From contig CAMCMU010000006.1 of the NCBI GenBank assembly GCA_945876035.1, forward strand, positions 62,001-126,000: a stretch of DNA of 64,000 bases, written 5' to 3'. Shown here piece by piece: positions 1 to 9,324 of the stretch. The first letter of the stretch is position 1, and the number at the start of each line of letters is the position of its first letter. Under the pieces are notes generated by a model that was not told the DNA's origin, did not search any database, and was given only the letters and a program-made list of their open reading frames with translations. This DNA is from Schlesneria paludicola DSM 18645. Lineage in GTDB: Bacteria; Planctomycetota; Planctomycetia; Planctomycetales; Planctomycetaceae. Made by a program: the position numbers and the translations under genes.

Positions 1-831
1 CGTTTGGAGAACGCCGTAGGCGCGCGACACCTGATCGTGCAATCCCTGTCTATTTTCCTTGACGAGTGCGGTTCGTACGCGTCGTTCGTAACTCAGGATA
101 TTCGGCACAACATCTTGAATCGTCTTGATGGTTTGTAATTCGCTCTTTCCGAGAGTGACTTGATTTGAGATTTGATAAAAGTCGCCCATCGCTTGGCTTC
201 CCTCGCCATAGAGCCCACGAACAGCGAGCCCTATTTTTTGAAGCGCTTGGAAAACTTTTTGGATTTCCTTCGTGGCGACCAATGCAGGAAGGTGCAGCAA
301 GACACTCACCCGAATGCCCGTCCCGCAGTTGGTCGGACAGGCGGTGAGATAGCCTAGTCGTTCGTTGAACGCATAGGCCACCTCATTTTCGATCGCGTCA
401 TCGATCTTGTCAATTTCTGCCCAACACTCATCGAGTGCCAATCCACTATGAAGTACCTGCATCCGCAAATGATCTTCTTCGTTGATCATCAGACTGACAT
501 TCTCTTCATTGCTGATGCCAACACCGCGTCGCCCCTGAGTTTCCGAATGCTCACGGCTGATGAGCTGTCTTTCGACAAGCATCTGCCGGTCGAGCGTCGT
601 CAAGGCGCTGACCGGAATGTAATTCAGATGCCTTCCCGCCGGGCGCCGTTTGATTAACTCGCGAAGAAGTTCTTCGATCTCGGCCCGTGTTGTGTCATCG
701 GCGCGGGCAGGAAATGGAAACTGCGCCAGATTGCGTGCCAGTCGAATGCGACTGGACATGACGATGTCAGATTCCGGCCCGGTCGCTCGCAACCACTCGC
801 CACTTTTTCGTGTTAGGGACTCGATGTCCAT
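1..831 (-). CDS. mcsB: Protein arginine kinase McsB (3' end outside the window)
   Basis: ATP:guanido phosphotransferase family enzyme that phosphorylates arginine residues of proteins, in Firmicutes marking them for ClpCP and acting on CtsR. The reading frame runs off the left edge, so about 277 N-terminal residues are visible. Readable family motifs in order are SSRIRLARNL near residue 35, SLMINEEDHLRMQ near 115, GYLTACPTNCGTG near 157 and RGLYGEGSQAMGDFYQISNQ near 210. The ATG at 831 has a GAGG Shine-Dalgarno eight bases upstream; an in-frame GTG at 870 is the alternative. It lies 68 bases downstream of mcsA on the same strand, so the two are probably co-transcribed. No ctsR or clpC is visible in the window. 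Confidence 0.93.
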   Translation of the reverse strand, partial: MDIESLTRKSGEWLRATGPESDIVMSSRIRLARNLAQFPFPARADDTTRAEIEELLRELIKRRPAGRHLNYIPVSALTTLDRQMLVERQLISREHSETQGRRGVGISNEENVSLMINEEDHLRMQVLHSGLALDECWAEIDKIDDAIENEVAYAFNERLGYLTACPTNCGTGIRVSVLLHLPALVATKEIQKVFQALQKIGLAVRGLYGEGSQAMGDFYQISNQVTLGKSELQTIKTIQDVVPNILSYERRVRTALVKENRQGLHDQVSRAYGVLQT

Positions 832-898
832 GTCGATCGCCTCATTCGAGTTGTCCAAGATAGACCTCACAATCACCTGAGTATGACCACTTCATCAC

Positions 899-1402
899 TC
901 ATGCTGTTTCATGTGATGAATTCTCCGATGAAATCGATTGAATTTCATCTCGTATCTTGGCCGCGACCTCGTAACGTTCTTCTTCGACAGCCACACGCAA
1001 GTCGCTGCGAAGCTTGATCAGTTTAACCTGCCGCTGACTAGAATCCGGAGCGCGTTTGGGAACTTTGCCACAATGGTCTGTCTCACCGTGGATGTTTTCC
1101 AAGAGCGGCAGCAACTCGTCCTCAAAAACCGTGTAATCCTGTGGGCAGCCGAGCCTGCCTCCGGCCCTAAAATCTTTGAACGTAATTCCACAGCTGGGAC
1201 AAGACTGCTGATCGATCCCGTCCAAATCGTCTGCCGACTCGGAAGTCACATCATCCGGAGTGGGTTCAACCTGTTCGGCGGGGGATTGACTGAGGTACTC
1301 TTTGGCGCACACCTCGCACAAATGCAACGCCTTCACATCACCTTGCCGAAGCTCGGTGATGTGAAGTACAGCGGGCTTCGAACAGCGTCCACACTTCTTC
1401 AT
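899..1402 (-). CDS. mcsA: McsA-like zinc-finger / UVR-domain activator of McsB
   Basis: 167 residues. The N-terminus carries a CxxC pair (KKCGRCSKP) and a second pair (HLCEVCAKEY), forming one zinc site, and a further CxxC (QQSCPSCGITF) lies near residue 67 with its partners probably downstream. The C-terminus has a UVR-type helical motif (LRSDLRVAVEEERYEVAAKI) that in this family contacts Clp or UvrC-like partners. In known systems McsA binds zinc and stimulates the arginine kinase McsB. Position just upstream of mcsB on the same strand supports the assignment. Confidence 0.9.
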   Translation of the reverse strand: MKKCGRCSKPAVLHITELRQGDVKALHLCEVCAKEYLSQSPAEQVEPTPDDVTSESADDLDGIDQQSCPSCGITFKDFRAGGRLGCPQDYTVFEDELLPLLENIHGETDHCGKVPKRAPDSSQRQVKLIKLRSDLRVAVEEERYEVAAKIRDEIQSISSENSSHETA

Positions 1403-1857
1403 ATAGGATTCGCATTCGCCACAGCATGCAGTCTTTAAATCGTGTTGTCGAGCGGAAAATCTCCGACGGCCCTATCGTAGCGGACGGGATCGGCTTCAGC
1501 TACGACACATGACGGACCATGATCCCAAGTCCAGGTTGCGAATTCTAACTGTCCTCGAAAAGGTGTCAATTCACGTTCACCAGACATAACGTCAGGCCGG
1601 CACATTCTCCACCGGCCTCGAAGGTGCCTTGATACCCCGCAGTTCTGATATCAAAACACTGAAAGCGAGAATTCAAGAATTTTCGCGCACACAAAAAAAC
1701 AGCAGGTGCCGTTTCGATGACCTGCCTTTTCGAACCAGTCGCGACGTGGTATGTTGAGCATCTGCCCTTATTGATCCTGATTCCTAGACGCTTGTTGTTC
1801 ATGATCATGAGTGCTCAAATCGCAATCCACCCACAGGAAAGAATTGAAGGTCCGACG
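1403..1857. other. Gap without a recognised gene
   Basis: This stretch separates mcsA (leftward) from the tiny rightward gene at 1858. Short open frames exist on both strands but none has a good ribosome-binding site with a protein-like composition. It presumably holds the divergent promoters of the two flanking genes; no clear -35/-10 pair could be fixed by eye. Confidence 0.5.
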
Positions 1858-1947
1858 ATGAAAACAAATTTAACGACAAAGCAGAAACGGGATCGACGCT
1901 GGAAAATTAAACGAAGAAAACTGCGCCGTCAGAAAACTGGACTCTGA
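1858..1947 (+). CDS. 29-residue highly basic peptide
   Basis: ATG at 1858 follows a GAAGG Shine-Dalgarno seven bases upstream. The product is 29 residues with about 15 Lys or Arg; it starts MKTNLTTKQKRDRRWKIK and ends in RRQKTGL. Composition resembles a ribosomal or RNA-binding tail peptide. It is followed within about 120 bases by an inverted repeat (2069-2104) that could end the transcript. I do not recognise a named family; the good ribosome-binding site, the polybasic composition and the independent position are the only support. A longer frame upstream (from 1717) is in frame but has no comparable start signal. Confidence 0.5.
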   Translation: MKTNLTTKQKRDRRWKIKRRKLRRQKTGL

Positions 1948-2418
1948 ATGGTGGAACGCCGAAGCGACACATTGAAGGGTATTCATTCAAGGAAGTTTAA
2001 TTCCCGAGAATTAGGCTCGACCCAGCGGGACGGATCATCGGAATCCTCACTATTTGGCGATTCTCTTCGGGCGTTCTAAAAAATACCCGTTTTTTAGATC
2101 GCCCAGACCGTATCCTTGTGGTCATTGGGCCTCCCGAAAAAACGCACTCTCTGTGTCTGCCCGATATCGCAGCAGGCCCAAATCCAAACATCGAAATACG
2201 TCGACGCGATGATGTTTGAAGAAATCCGGAATGACGATTTTGTAGTTGATGAGCGGAAGTCCCCGGCGCCAAACGTAACGATCTTGAATAGCCGTCGAGA
2301 GATTTCTTGGAGGAATTGTTGAATGTCTTCAGAGAAAAGGCATCTCATTAACAGGCAGGATCCTGAAATCCCAATGAAAAAAAGACGTACAATATCTTTG
2401 CAACGATAGAGAGCAAAA
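1948..2418. other. Gap holding an inverted repeat
   Basis: No convincing gene. The notable content is the long inverted repeat listed at 2069-2104. The right end must contain the promoter and leader of the RNase HII-like gene starting at 2419. Confidence 0.5.
2069..2104. terminator. 15-bp inverted repeat, possible terminator
   Basis: GGGCG-T-TCTAAAAAA, a six-base TACCCG loop, then TTTTTTAGA-T-CGCCC: fourteen paired bases plus one T-T mismatch. The A/T-rich inner stem over a GC-rich base gives a hairpin on either strand. It lies 120 bases past the stop of the 29-residue gene. It could terminate that transcript, or be a palindromic operator of the gene at 2419. Confidence 0.5.
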
Positions 2419-3477
2419 GTGCCACTCCTGATTGGGATGGACGAAGCGGGGCTGGGGCCGAATCTGGGGCCGTTTGTGGTAGCGGCTTCGGTTTGGGACG
2501 TTCCAATGTCTCCCGATGGATTCGACTTTTGGGCTGCTTTCGAGTCTGTATTGACCCGCGCACCCGGCACGAACGATTCTCGATTGCATGTGGCCGATTC
2601 AAAAAAAGTCTTTCGGTCGGGATGCGGAATCGGAACGCTTGAGCGAGGCGTATTGACGACCTTGCAACTCTGCGATGCTTCTCCGTCTACATATCGCCAA
2701 CTCTGCGAGCTCGTTTGTCTCGATGTGGATTCGTCGTCTCCGTTGGCATCCGAAGAAAAAATCCAAAAAACATTCGGACCGAAGTCATATTCGACGAGAT
2801 CGCTGTTCGAGGATTTAGAGCCGATAGCGAAATTTTCGCGGACAAGAACCGACAGTCGTGGTGATTTGCCATGGTATCAGGACAACGATTTGGCGTTGCC
2901 CGTGATGTCACAAGATCGGTCTTTCACCGTTCCGTGGAAAATGCTTTGTCTTCGTTTGGGTGTGAAATTGGTGACGATTTGCGCCGACATTGTTGAACCG
3001 CAGCGGTTCAATCGACTCGTCCGTAAAGACAACAACAAATCGACCGCCACATCGAAGATCGCGATGCAGGTTCTGCGACGCGTCTGGCCAAGAGACCAAG
3101 ACTGCGCGGTCCTTGTTGTCGCAGACAAGCACGGCGGACGAAATAATTATGAGTTGCTACTCAGGGACATCTTCCCAGAGAAAACGATCGTCGTGCTGCA
3201 AGAGGGAGCAGAGCGAAGCATCTACCGTATCGGGAATGGCGAAATTCACTTTCAACCTCGAGCGGAAGAATACGGTCCGGTCGCAATTGCCTCAATGACG
3301 GCGAAGTATCTGAGACAACTCGCCATGCAACAATTCAACGGATTTTGGTGTAATCAAATTCCGGGCTTGAAACCAACACAAGGCTATCCGGTGGATGCCA
3401 AACGATTTCGTAGCGAGATTGCAAATCTGCAACGAAGACTTGAAATACCGGACGATCTCCTGTGGCGTCATCGATAA
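2419..3477 (+). CDS. Divergent RNase HII-like protein
   Basis: 352 residues starting at a GTG; a shorter start is not possible without losing the first motif. Residues 6-11 read GMDEAG and are followed by GPNLGPFVVAASV, closely matching the RNase HII opening (GxDEAGRGPLAGPVVAAAV). ADSKK at 59-63 matches the RNase HII DSK motif. Later, VVADKHGGRNNYE could supply the third acidic residue, and RAEEYGPVAIASMTAKYLRQ matches the final GDxxSxxIAAASIxAK block but with Glu in place of the last Asp. It is about 140 residues longer than a typical RNase HII (200-220). Known family members cleave RNA in RNA-DNA hybrids; activity here is inference. The gene stands alone on its strand. Confidence 0.7.
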   Translation: MPLLIGMDEAGLGPNLGPFVVAASVWDVPMSPDGFDFWAAFESVLTRAPGTNDSRLHVADSKKVFRSGCGIGTLERGVLTTLQLCDASPSTYRQLCELVCLDVDSSSPLASEEKIQKTFGPKSYSTRSLFEDLEPIAKFSRTRTDSRGDLPWYQDNDLALPVMSQDRSFTVPWKMLCLRLGVKLVTICADIVEPQRFNRLVRKDNNKSTATSKIAMQVLRRVWPRDQDCAVLVVADKHGGRNNYELLLRDIFPEKTIVVLQEGAERSIYRIGNGEIHFQPRAEEYGPVAIASMTAKYLRQLAMQQFNGFWCNQIPGLKPTQGYPVDAKRFRSEIANLQRRLEIPDDLLWRHR

Positions 3478-3796
3478 GGGTCATCGGAGACGTACGACAA
3501 ACACGACGATCTCCCCGCGGTTCGTGATACCGTCGCCACATCGTTCCCGCCAAGGAGATATCCGCCTCCAAAGGACCTCCGTGAACGGGATCCATCGCTG
3601 AGAGGGGCACTCAAACTCCCAGCCAAAATTTGCGAGAGCACTTTGATCTACCGGAATAACAAATCCAGCCAAATCCAAGGCTGATCGATCAGGGATCGAC
3701 AATCACAAGCCGACGAACCGCCAAAATTTCCAGAGAGACTCTTCACCGTGCGGGCGCATGACTACTGAGGAAGCGGACTTCCTCTCGGCGAAAAAT
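3478..3796. other. Gap without a recognised gene
   Basis: Convergent intergenic region between the RNase HII-like gene and bacterioferritin. No convincing open frame and no strong hairpin was seen. Confidence 0.5.
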
Positions 3797-4282
3797 TCAA
3801 TGGCCTTCCGCAAACTCGCCCATTTGTTGAGCCATATAGAGCTGTATTCCGATTTTTGAAATCAAATCGATTTGCGATTCCAGCCAATCAACATGCTCTT
3901 CGGATTCGACAAGAATTCCTGCAAGAAGTTCCCGACTGCCCGCATCTTGTGCTTCGAGACAAATCTGAACAGCGGCGTTGTAGGCATGCACTCCTTTGGT
4001 CTCAAGCACCAAGTCATTCTCGAATTGTTCCGGAACCGTCGTCCCGACACGAATGACATCGTAACGCGCGATCTCGGGAACCCCTTCGAGAAAAATGATC
4101 CGATCGATCAATTTTTCAGCGTGCTTCATTTCGCCGATCGACTCAACATAGTGCTTGTCAGCAAGTTTATTGAGCCCCCAGTTGCGGCACATTTTGGATT
4201 GCACGAAGTACTGGTTAATGGCCGTCAGTTCAATGGTCAGTCCCGCGTTCAGCGCGTCGATGACGCTTTGTTTACCTTGCAT
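3797..4282 (-). CDS. bfr: Bacterioferritin
   Basis: Ferritin-like iron-storage subunit, 161 residues from the ATG at 4282; an in-frame TTG at 4300 would add six residues. Residue numbering matches E. coli Bfr exactly: E18, E51, M52 (heme-ligand position), H54, E94 and H130 are present. Position 127, normally the Glu of the ExxH ferroxidase motif, is Ser (VESEEHVDW), with Glu at 126 and 128. The DNA supports this (GAA TCC GAA GAG CAT). The C-terminus is usual length. It is a single gene with about 1 kb of non-coding DNA upstream. Confidence 0.93.
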   Translation of the reverse strand: MQGKQSVIDALNAGLTIELTAINQYFVQSKMCRNWGLNKLADKHYVESIGEMKHAEKLIDRIIFLEGVPEIARYDVIRVGTTVPEQFENDLVLETKGVHAYNAAVQICLEAQDAGSRELLAGILVESEEHVDWLESQIDLISKIGIQLYMAQQMGEFAEGH

Positions 4283-5292
4283 GGTTCGTCTCGCTTTCAA
4301 GTTAAAGTGTTTCCGAACGGCGCATTGTAAACGCGATTATCGCTCGCGGCCATCATTCCGACATCAAATCAGTTTTTTTTTTCGATTGACACAATGTCTC
4401 GTGAACCCCGCACGGCAAGTGAGATTGAATCGCAATTCCCAACGAGAACGAACGGGGCTGGCACCAGCCTAAAAGAATGTACGAAATCGGCAACCGGCAT
4501 TCTCGCTCCCGGTGATTGACAACAACGGCGACGTTATCGCCTCATGAAATTGAAACAACGAAGCCGAGGTCGCTAAAGGTTAATCGTCGTCCGTTAATCG
4601 CGACTCTTGCGGGCAACGCTTCATCCGTTAAACCATTTTGTCCGGGGACTGAGGCTAAAAGAACGTTTAGGGGGGCGATTGCCAGATCGCCGCTCGGCTC
4701 CGTATGGAATCCCCTCAAGAATCGCAGCCAACGCACTCTTTTCCATCAGCGACACGATAGGCGGCCCGTTGACTGCGGACGCTCTTGGTAAATTTTTGTG
4801 TACGGCACAGACGATCACCAGTCGCGACGAGATTTGCGGGATGCTGTGTCATCGACTCGTATTCGATAATACCGCTCTACAAAGATACGGGGGTTTCCAG
4901 TCTTTCAGTCGCCTGCAGGGCGTTGCTAACGTGCTGAAATTTTTACCGCGACTGGCCCCGCCTGCCTTCTGAATCAGATCATCAAGCCGATTCTTCCGGT
5001 GTTTTAGGGATTGTCCCCCCATGCCTCGCCACTCAGAATCACACAGATGAACGCCGAAAAATGACCACACTCGGCCTGTCGGTCAGCGTGACTTCAGTCG
5101 CCGACATGTCACGACTGACGTCAATCTAACGTCGAATGACGCTCACCTCTGTTGTGCAGAGATGAACGCACTGACGTCATTTTCAGAATCGGATCAATGT
5201 CACTGACGGAAAAAACCTCATCCCAATAGTGGTTTAAGGCGGTCCGTTGGGAACCAGAGGCAATCAGAGAGACAAATAGAACCGTGTTAGTC
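4283..5292. other. 1-kb gap with paired TGACGTCA palindromes
   Basis: No gene could be supported on either strand; the open frames present lack ribosome-binding sites and read as low-information sequence. At 5116-5123 and 5172-5179 the same eight-base palindrome TGACGTCA occurs twice, 56 bases apart, with further CTGACG copies nearby, just beyond the rpsG stop codon. Confidence 0.5.
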
Positions 5293-5766
5293 TCACCACG
5301 CAAAATGTGCAAACGCCTTGTTGGCATCGGCCATTCGGTGAACATTTTCTCGCTTGGTGATTGCGACCCCCTCACGACGGTAGGCGGCCAACAATTCGTC
5401 TGCCAAACGTCGATTCATCGGTCGACCTTTTTTGTCCCGACAGGCCTCAAGAATCCAGCGGATGGCCAGAGTCTGTTGCCGCTTGGTGTTCACCGGTGTT
5501 GGAACCTGATAATTCGCACCGCCGACACGCTTCGACCGAACTTCAATCGATGGTCGGCAATTTTCGACGGCCGCGATGAAAACATCAATTGGTTCTCGGT
5601 CAGTCACTTTTTCGGAAATCATATCCATCGCTGAATAGAAGACCGACAAGGCGACACTCTTTTTACCATCGTGCATCAGGCAGTTGATGAATTTCGAAGC
5701 CAGTTTCGACCCGAAACGGGGATCCGGCTTCAACTGAGCACGACTGGCTGTAAAACGATCAGCCAT
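5293..5766 (-). CDS. rpsG: 30S ribosomal protein uS7
   Basis: 157 residues, the family's usual length. Conserved blocks include [17 protein letters not shown] at the start, a VGGANYQVP core (residues 81-89) and the [20 protein letters not shown] ending. The protein binds the 3' major domain of 16S rRNA and nucleates the small-subunit head. ATG at 5766 has GAGAGG eight bases upstream. It lies 93 bases after rpsL on the same strand. fusA and tuf, which usually follow, are absent; the next gene is bfr about 1 kb away. Confidence 0.98.
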   Translation of the reverse strand: MADRFTASRAQLKPDPRFGSKLASKFINCLMHDGKKSVALSVFYSAMDMISEKVTDREPIDVFIAAVENCRPSIEVRSKRVGGANYQVPTPVNTKRQQTLAIRWILEACRDKKGRPMNRRLADELLAAYRREGVAITKRENVHRMADANKAFAHFAW

Positions 5767-5859
5767 TGATCAACCTCTCTTGAACCTGCAACTAGATTAG
5801 TACGTACGGAAGAAACAACGAAGATATCTTCACGAGAACAAGCAACTCGATGGACAATA

Positions 5860-6231
5860 CTATTTGGGCCGTTTGGTGCCGTAACGACTTCGAGCCTGCA
5901 TACGCTTAGCAACGCCAAGTGTATCCAGAACGCCACGAATGACCTTGTATCGAACTCCGGGGAGATCGCGCACTCGACCACCGCGAACGAGAACGATGGA
6001 GTGTTCCTGCAAGTTATGGCCTTCCCCGGGAATATAGGCCGTGATCTCCTTCCCGTTGGACAGGCGAACACGAGCCACCTTTCGGAGAGCCGAATTCGGC
6101 TTCTTCGGCGTGACTGTTTTGACAAGCAAACAGACACCGCGTTTTTGCGGGCAACCCTCCAAGACAGGAGACTTTGTCCGTACGGGCTGGTGTTTGCGTG
6201 GTTTACGAATTAACTGATTAATTGTCGGCAT
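5860..6231 (-). CDS. rpsL: 30S ribosomal protein uS12
   Basis: 123 residues starting [13 protein letters not shown]; longer upstream in-frame sequence is not part of the protein. Family landmarks are [31 protein letters not shown], and [12 protein letters not shown] with the Asp that is methylthiolated in other bacteria. Lysines at the streptomycin-contact positions are present. The protein sits at the decoding centre of the 30S subunit. It forms a pair with rpsG. An uncertain upstream frame (6210-6650) overlaps its start by 22 bases. Confidence 0.98.
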   Translation of the reverse strand: MPTINQLIRKPRKHQPVRTKSPVLEGCPQKRGVCLLVKTVTPKKPNSALRKVARVRLSNGKEITAYIPGEGHNLQEHSIVLVRGGRVRDLPGVRYKVIRGVLDTLGVAKRMQARSRYGTKRPK

Positions 6232-6650
6232 AAAATTCTGACCTGGTGCAATACGTCGTCGGAGTGGGCCGGTCGATTTCGATGCAAACGCACAAGACCC
6301 TCTGTGCATTCATCGAGGTCCTGAGTGTAAATGCAAGTCGCTTGAAGTTCAAGCGACTGCCGGCACAACGACAAAATGTTCTGAAATCTGGGTTTGCGGA
6401 GATCCCATCTCTCCCGCACGACCAAGATCTCCGGAAAAACCGAAGCTTCCTTGAGTCGCGAGGCGACTTCTCGACCGATCGAAATGGCATCGCAATCTCT
6501 AGTCGCCATTCGGCCAATTCGATCGACGCAACCATTCCACAGGAAAGTATTTATCAGTAGACGATTTAGCCGGTCGCGACAAGAATTGCCCAACAGCCAC
6601 ACCGTTCGCATCGATCGGAGTTGAAACTCCTGATAGACAGAAGCTGTCAT
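6210..6650 (-). CDS. Hypothetical protein overlapping the rpsL start
   Basis: 146-residue open frame (or 133 from the Met at 6611) whose stop overlaps the rpsL start, as in translationally coupled pairs. The middle part alternates hydrophobic strands and charged helices ([19 protein letters not shown]; then [15 protein letters not shown]) in a way that looks protein-like. No motif of a known family was recognised. It lacks a strong ribosome-binding site at either start, so it may be chance. If real, its position suggests co-transcription with rpsL-rpsG. Confidence 0.33.
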   Translation of the reverse strand: MTASVYQEFQLRSMRTVWLLGNSCRDRLNRLLINTFLWNGCVDRIGRMATRDCDAISIGREVASRLKEASVFPEILVVRERWDLRKPRFQNILSLCRQSLELQATCIYTQDLDECTEGLVRLHRNRPAHSDDVLHQVRILCRQLIS

Positions 6651-7691
6651 TCGCTTGGCTGGACGTAAGTGCTAGAGCGATCCGGCACGCGACTTGGGGG
6701 TTGAGGGGACTTGTAGGCCAGCGGGAGCGGGAATGTCAAAGTGTTATTGTAGGCAGAACAGTCGCAATAGTTTTGGACTGCGACGGCAGAGTTGACGGAC
6801 AGGCTTGAGCTTCTGTTGGATGAGCGGGCAAATGAACGGCTGCCGGAGTGCAGGTTTGATGCGTCATCAAAACAACACTGTCCGCCGTTTTTTCGGATGC
6901 GGATGATTGGTTCCCTCGAAGACATCGACTGATCGACTCGGAATCGCTTAAGGGTGCTCTGACTGCTAAGCATTGAGGCAATTCCTGGGCTGTCGGTCTC
7001 ATGGGGTGACGCCCAAGCATTCGAGTCAAACGCGATCAGCTCATGGCTTCCGCAGTGAATTTCATCGAGAAGTGTTTGATTGCATGCTTCAGAGGGGACA
7101 GGGGCATGCCCGGCTCACGAGCAGGGGACTCGACAACGCTGGAAGCCATCGGCGGCGCGATCTGACAATGTTTGAATTTTTCAGTAAAATTTGTCCGCGA
7201 CCGCAGCGTGCACCCAATTTTTGCTACGGGCATCGAGACCATCGAGGTGAGGCAGGTCACATCAGTGGTCTCGATCCATGTGACAAAACCTTGGTAATTT
7301 CCACTTTTTAGATCGCCTCAAAATGGCAAATTTTGAGATTTTCGGTTGTGCTAAACTTAGAGGGGGAGGCAAAACTCTCGCCGATTTCGGTGAGCGGCAC
7401 CGATCATCGTTTGTTTCATTGTGACTCATCGGGATCTGATGGTCTCGCGAACATCTTATCTCAATCGGTTGCTATCCCTCTGCTAGAACTCAAAAGTGCG
7501 TCATGGATTTCAGTAGCGGCCGCTGGAATGATCGAATCCGGCTCAACGAGACATGCTGAGGGAGGCAGTTGCCCGATTCGCGTAACGTGGGTATGTTGTC
7601 GCCGATGAAAACAGTCAAGCAGGGCGACTTTCTTCGATAAGTGTCGAAAAGACGGTTCTCGCTGAACTCCACTTTAAGGATAAAAAACATC
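6651..7691. other. 1-kb gap upstream of fabI
   Basis: Several overlapping open frames on both strands, none with a credible start signal or recognisable motif. A small hairpin, CTCAAAAT-ggcaa-ATTTTGAG, lies at 7317-7337. The region must hold the divergent promoters of the rpsL operon and fabI. Confidence 0.45.
7317..7337. repeat. 8-bp inverted repeat upstream of fabI
   Basis: Perfect CTCAAAAT / ATTTTGAG arms with a five-base loop, about 355 bases before the fabI start codon. It could be an operator or a weak terminator of an unseen transcript; function unknown. Confidence 0.4.
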
Positions 7692-8501
7692 ATGGGTTTG
7701 ATGAGTGGAAAATGCGGTTTGGTTTTGGGTGTGGTGAATGACTATTCGATTGCGTGGGGAATTAGTGAGCAACTTCACAAAGAAGGGGCAAAGCTTGGAT
7801 TCACACACCTGCCGGACAGAGATCCTGCAAACCCAAAGATGTCCCGGCGAGTGAGCAAAGCTGTTGAAGCATTCGACCCTCAAATGTTCGTCCCCTGCGA
7901 CGTTCAGATTGATGACGATATCGACAAGGCATTTGCGACCGCCAAAGAGACTTTTGGCACGATCGACTTCGTCGTCCATTCGATTGCCTATGCCCCGCTC
8001 GATGACTTGAAGGGACCCGTCTACAAATGTAGTCGCGAGGGATTTAAAACATCCATGGACATCAGCGTCTACAGTCTGATGGCGGTCTGCAGGAGAGCGA
8101 GTGAATTGATGCCGAACGGAGGCAGTATCATTACGCTGACTTATCTCGGCGGTGAGCGGGTCATTCCAGGCTATAATGTCATGGGTTTGTGCAAAGCCGC
8201 GTTGGAATCGTCCGTCGGTTACTTGGCACACGAATTCGGTCCACGTCAGATTCGTGTGAATGCACTCAGTGCAGGACCGATCAAAACTCTGTCCGGAAGT
8301 GCCGTGAAGGATTTCGACAAGATGCTCGAAATGTATAATTCCCTTTCCCCTCTTCGCCGCAACGTTGAACTGAAAGAGATTGGCAAGACAGCCGTGTACC
8401 TTCTGAGCGATATGTCCACAGGCGTTACCGGTGAGACGCTTCACGTTGATAGTGGGTACCATGTGATGGGTGCTCCCCACACTGACGCTTCAACAGAATG
8501 A
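7692..8501 (+). CDS. fabI: Enoyl-[acyl-carrier-protein] reductase FabI
   Basis: NAD(P)H-dependent reductase of the last step of each fatty-acid elongation cycle; a short-chain dehydrogenase fold. From the ATG at 7692 the protein has 269 residues. The cofactor motif is [12 protein letters not shown], and the catalytic block [19 protein letters not shown] carries the FabI-type Tyr-x6-Lys. The ending [16 protein letters not shown] is typical of FabI. AAGGA lies about ten bases upstream of the ATG. Upstream in-frame residues (from 7641) do not belong to the family alignment. Confidence 0.95.
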   Translation: MGLMSGKCGLVLGVVNDYSIAWGISEQLHKEGAKLGFTHLPDRDPANPKMSRRVSKAVEAFDPQMFVPCDVQIDDDIDKAFATAKETFGTIDFVVHSIAYAPLDDLKGPVYKCSREGFKTSMDISVYSLMAVCRRASELMPNGGSIITLTYLGGERVIPGYNVMGLCKAALESSVGYLAHEFGPRQIRVNALSAGPIKTLSGSAVKDFDKMLEMYNSLSPLRRNVELKEIGKTAVYLLSDMSTGVTGETLHVDSGYHVMGAPHTDASTE

Positions 8502-8630
8502 GAGTTCCCCGATCGAACACGCAGGGGGACGGCAAAACGCCCTTTCCATGAGCCGGAAACAGCCCAACGGCGCACCCGTACGACATTCGTGCGGGAGGCC
8601 TGTGTTCCCTCTTATCAGCAGGCGGCTTAC

Positions 8631-9044
8631 GTGACAGCCAAAAGGATCGGTATTGCCGTCGTTGAGCATGCAGGGCACTATCTGATCGGTCTTCGCGGCC
8701 CCGATGTACCACTAGCGGGATATTCGGAGTTTCCCGGTGGGAAGTGTCAGGAGAGTGAGTCCGCAGAAGCCTGTGCCGTCCGTGAATGCCTCGAAGAAAC
8801 GGGAATGAGAGTCGCAATCGAGCGACTGTTGCTGCGTCACGTGCACGAATATCCTCCCGCCTTGGTCGAGTTACACTTTTTCCTATGCCATCCCGAGTGC
8901 GATATTTCGTTGGCGGGTTCCTATCTGGGATTTCGCTGGCTCCACTCCACGCAACTCCCATTCCTGCAGTTTCCGGAAGCCAACCAACAGCTCTTGAAAC
9001 TAATCGCCCGCGAGGCCGTCGGCCGGGTCCCGAGAATTTTCTAA
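8631..9044 (+). CDS. NUDIX hydrolase, MutT-like
   Basis: 137 residues from the GTG at 8631, which follows AGGCGG with a five-base spacer; another in-frame GTG at 8589 would add 14 residues but lacks a ribosome-binding site. The NUDIX box reads G-G-K then x-x-E, followed by AVRECLEETG and Met, matching Gx5Ex7REUxEExGU. The N-terminal strand KRIGIAVVEHAGHYLIGLR and the ending LPFLQFPEANQQLL resemble MutT-type 8-oxo-dGTP or related nucleotide-diphosphate hydrolases. Exact substrate is not decidable. It follows fabI by 129 bases. Confidence 0.88.
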   Translation: MTAKRIGIAVVEHAGHYLIGLRGPDVPLAGYSEFPGGKCQESESAEACAVRECLEETGMRVAIERLLLRHVHEYPPALVELHFFLCHPECDISLAGSYLGFRWLHSTQLPFLQFPEANQQLLKLIAREAVGRVPRIF

Positions 9045-9324
9045 TTTAAAGATCATTTTCACCTCGTTTTCCTCGGACAACCTCCGTATTGAGGGACACT
9101 CTGGTTGAAAAGAGGCTTCGCCTCCCGCACTCCAACGGTGACCATCGTCGTTTCACGTGTACCTGCTGACGACAGCCAAATTCGGCTAAAAACGTCGAAT
9201 CGGATGTTTCTTTTTTGAAACCTGCGATTCATGAACTACGTTTCCGATGAGGAGCGAGAATGATGCCACTGTTGGTACGGCTCGCATCAAAACCAAGGCT
9301 TATATCGTTGGAGATTCCCGCACC

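Noticed and set aside
2091..7317. TTTTTAGATCGCC occurs at 2091-2103 and 7305-7317
   Set aside because: A thirteen-base match between two places in 64 kb is expected by chance many times, so it is not a repeat family.
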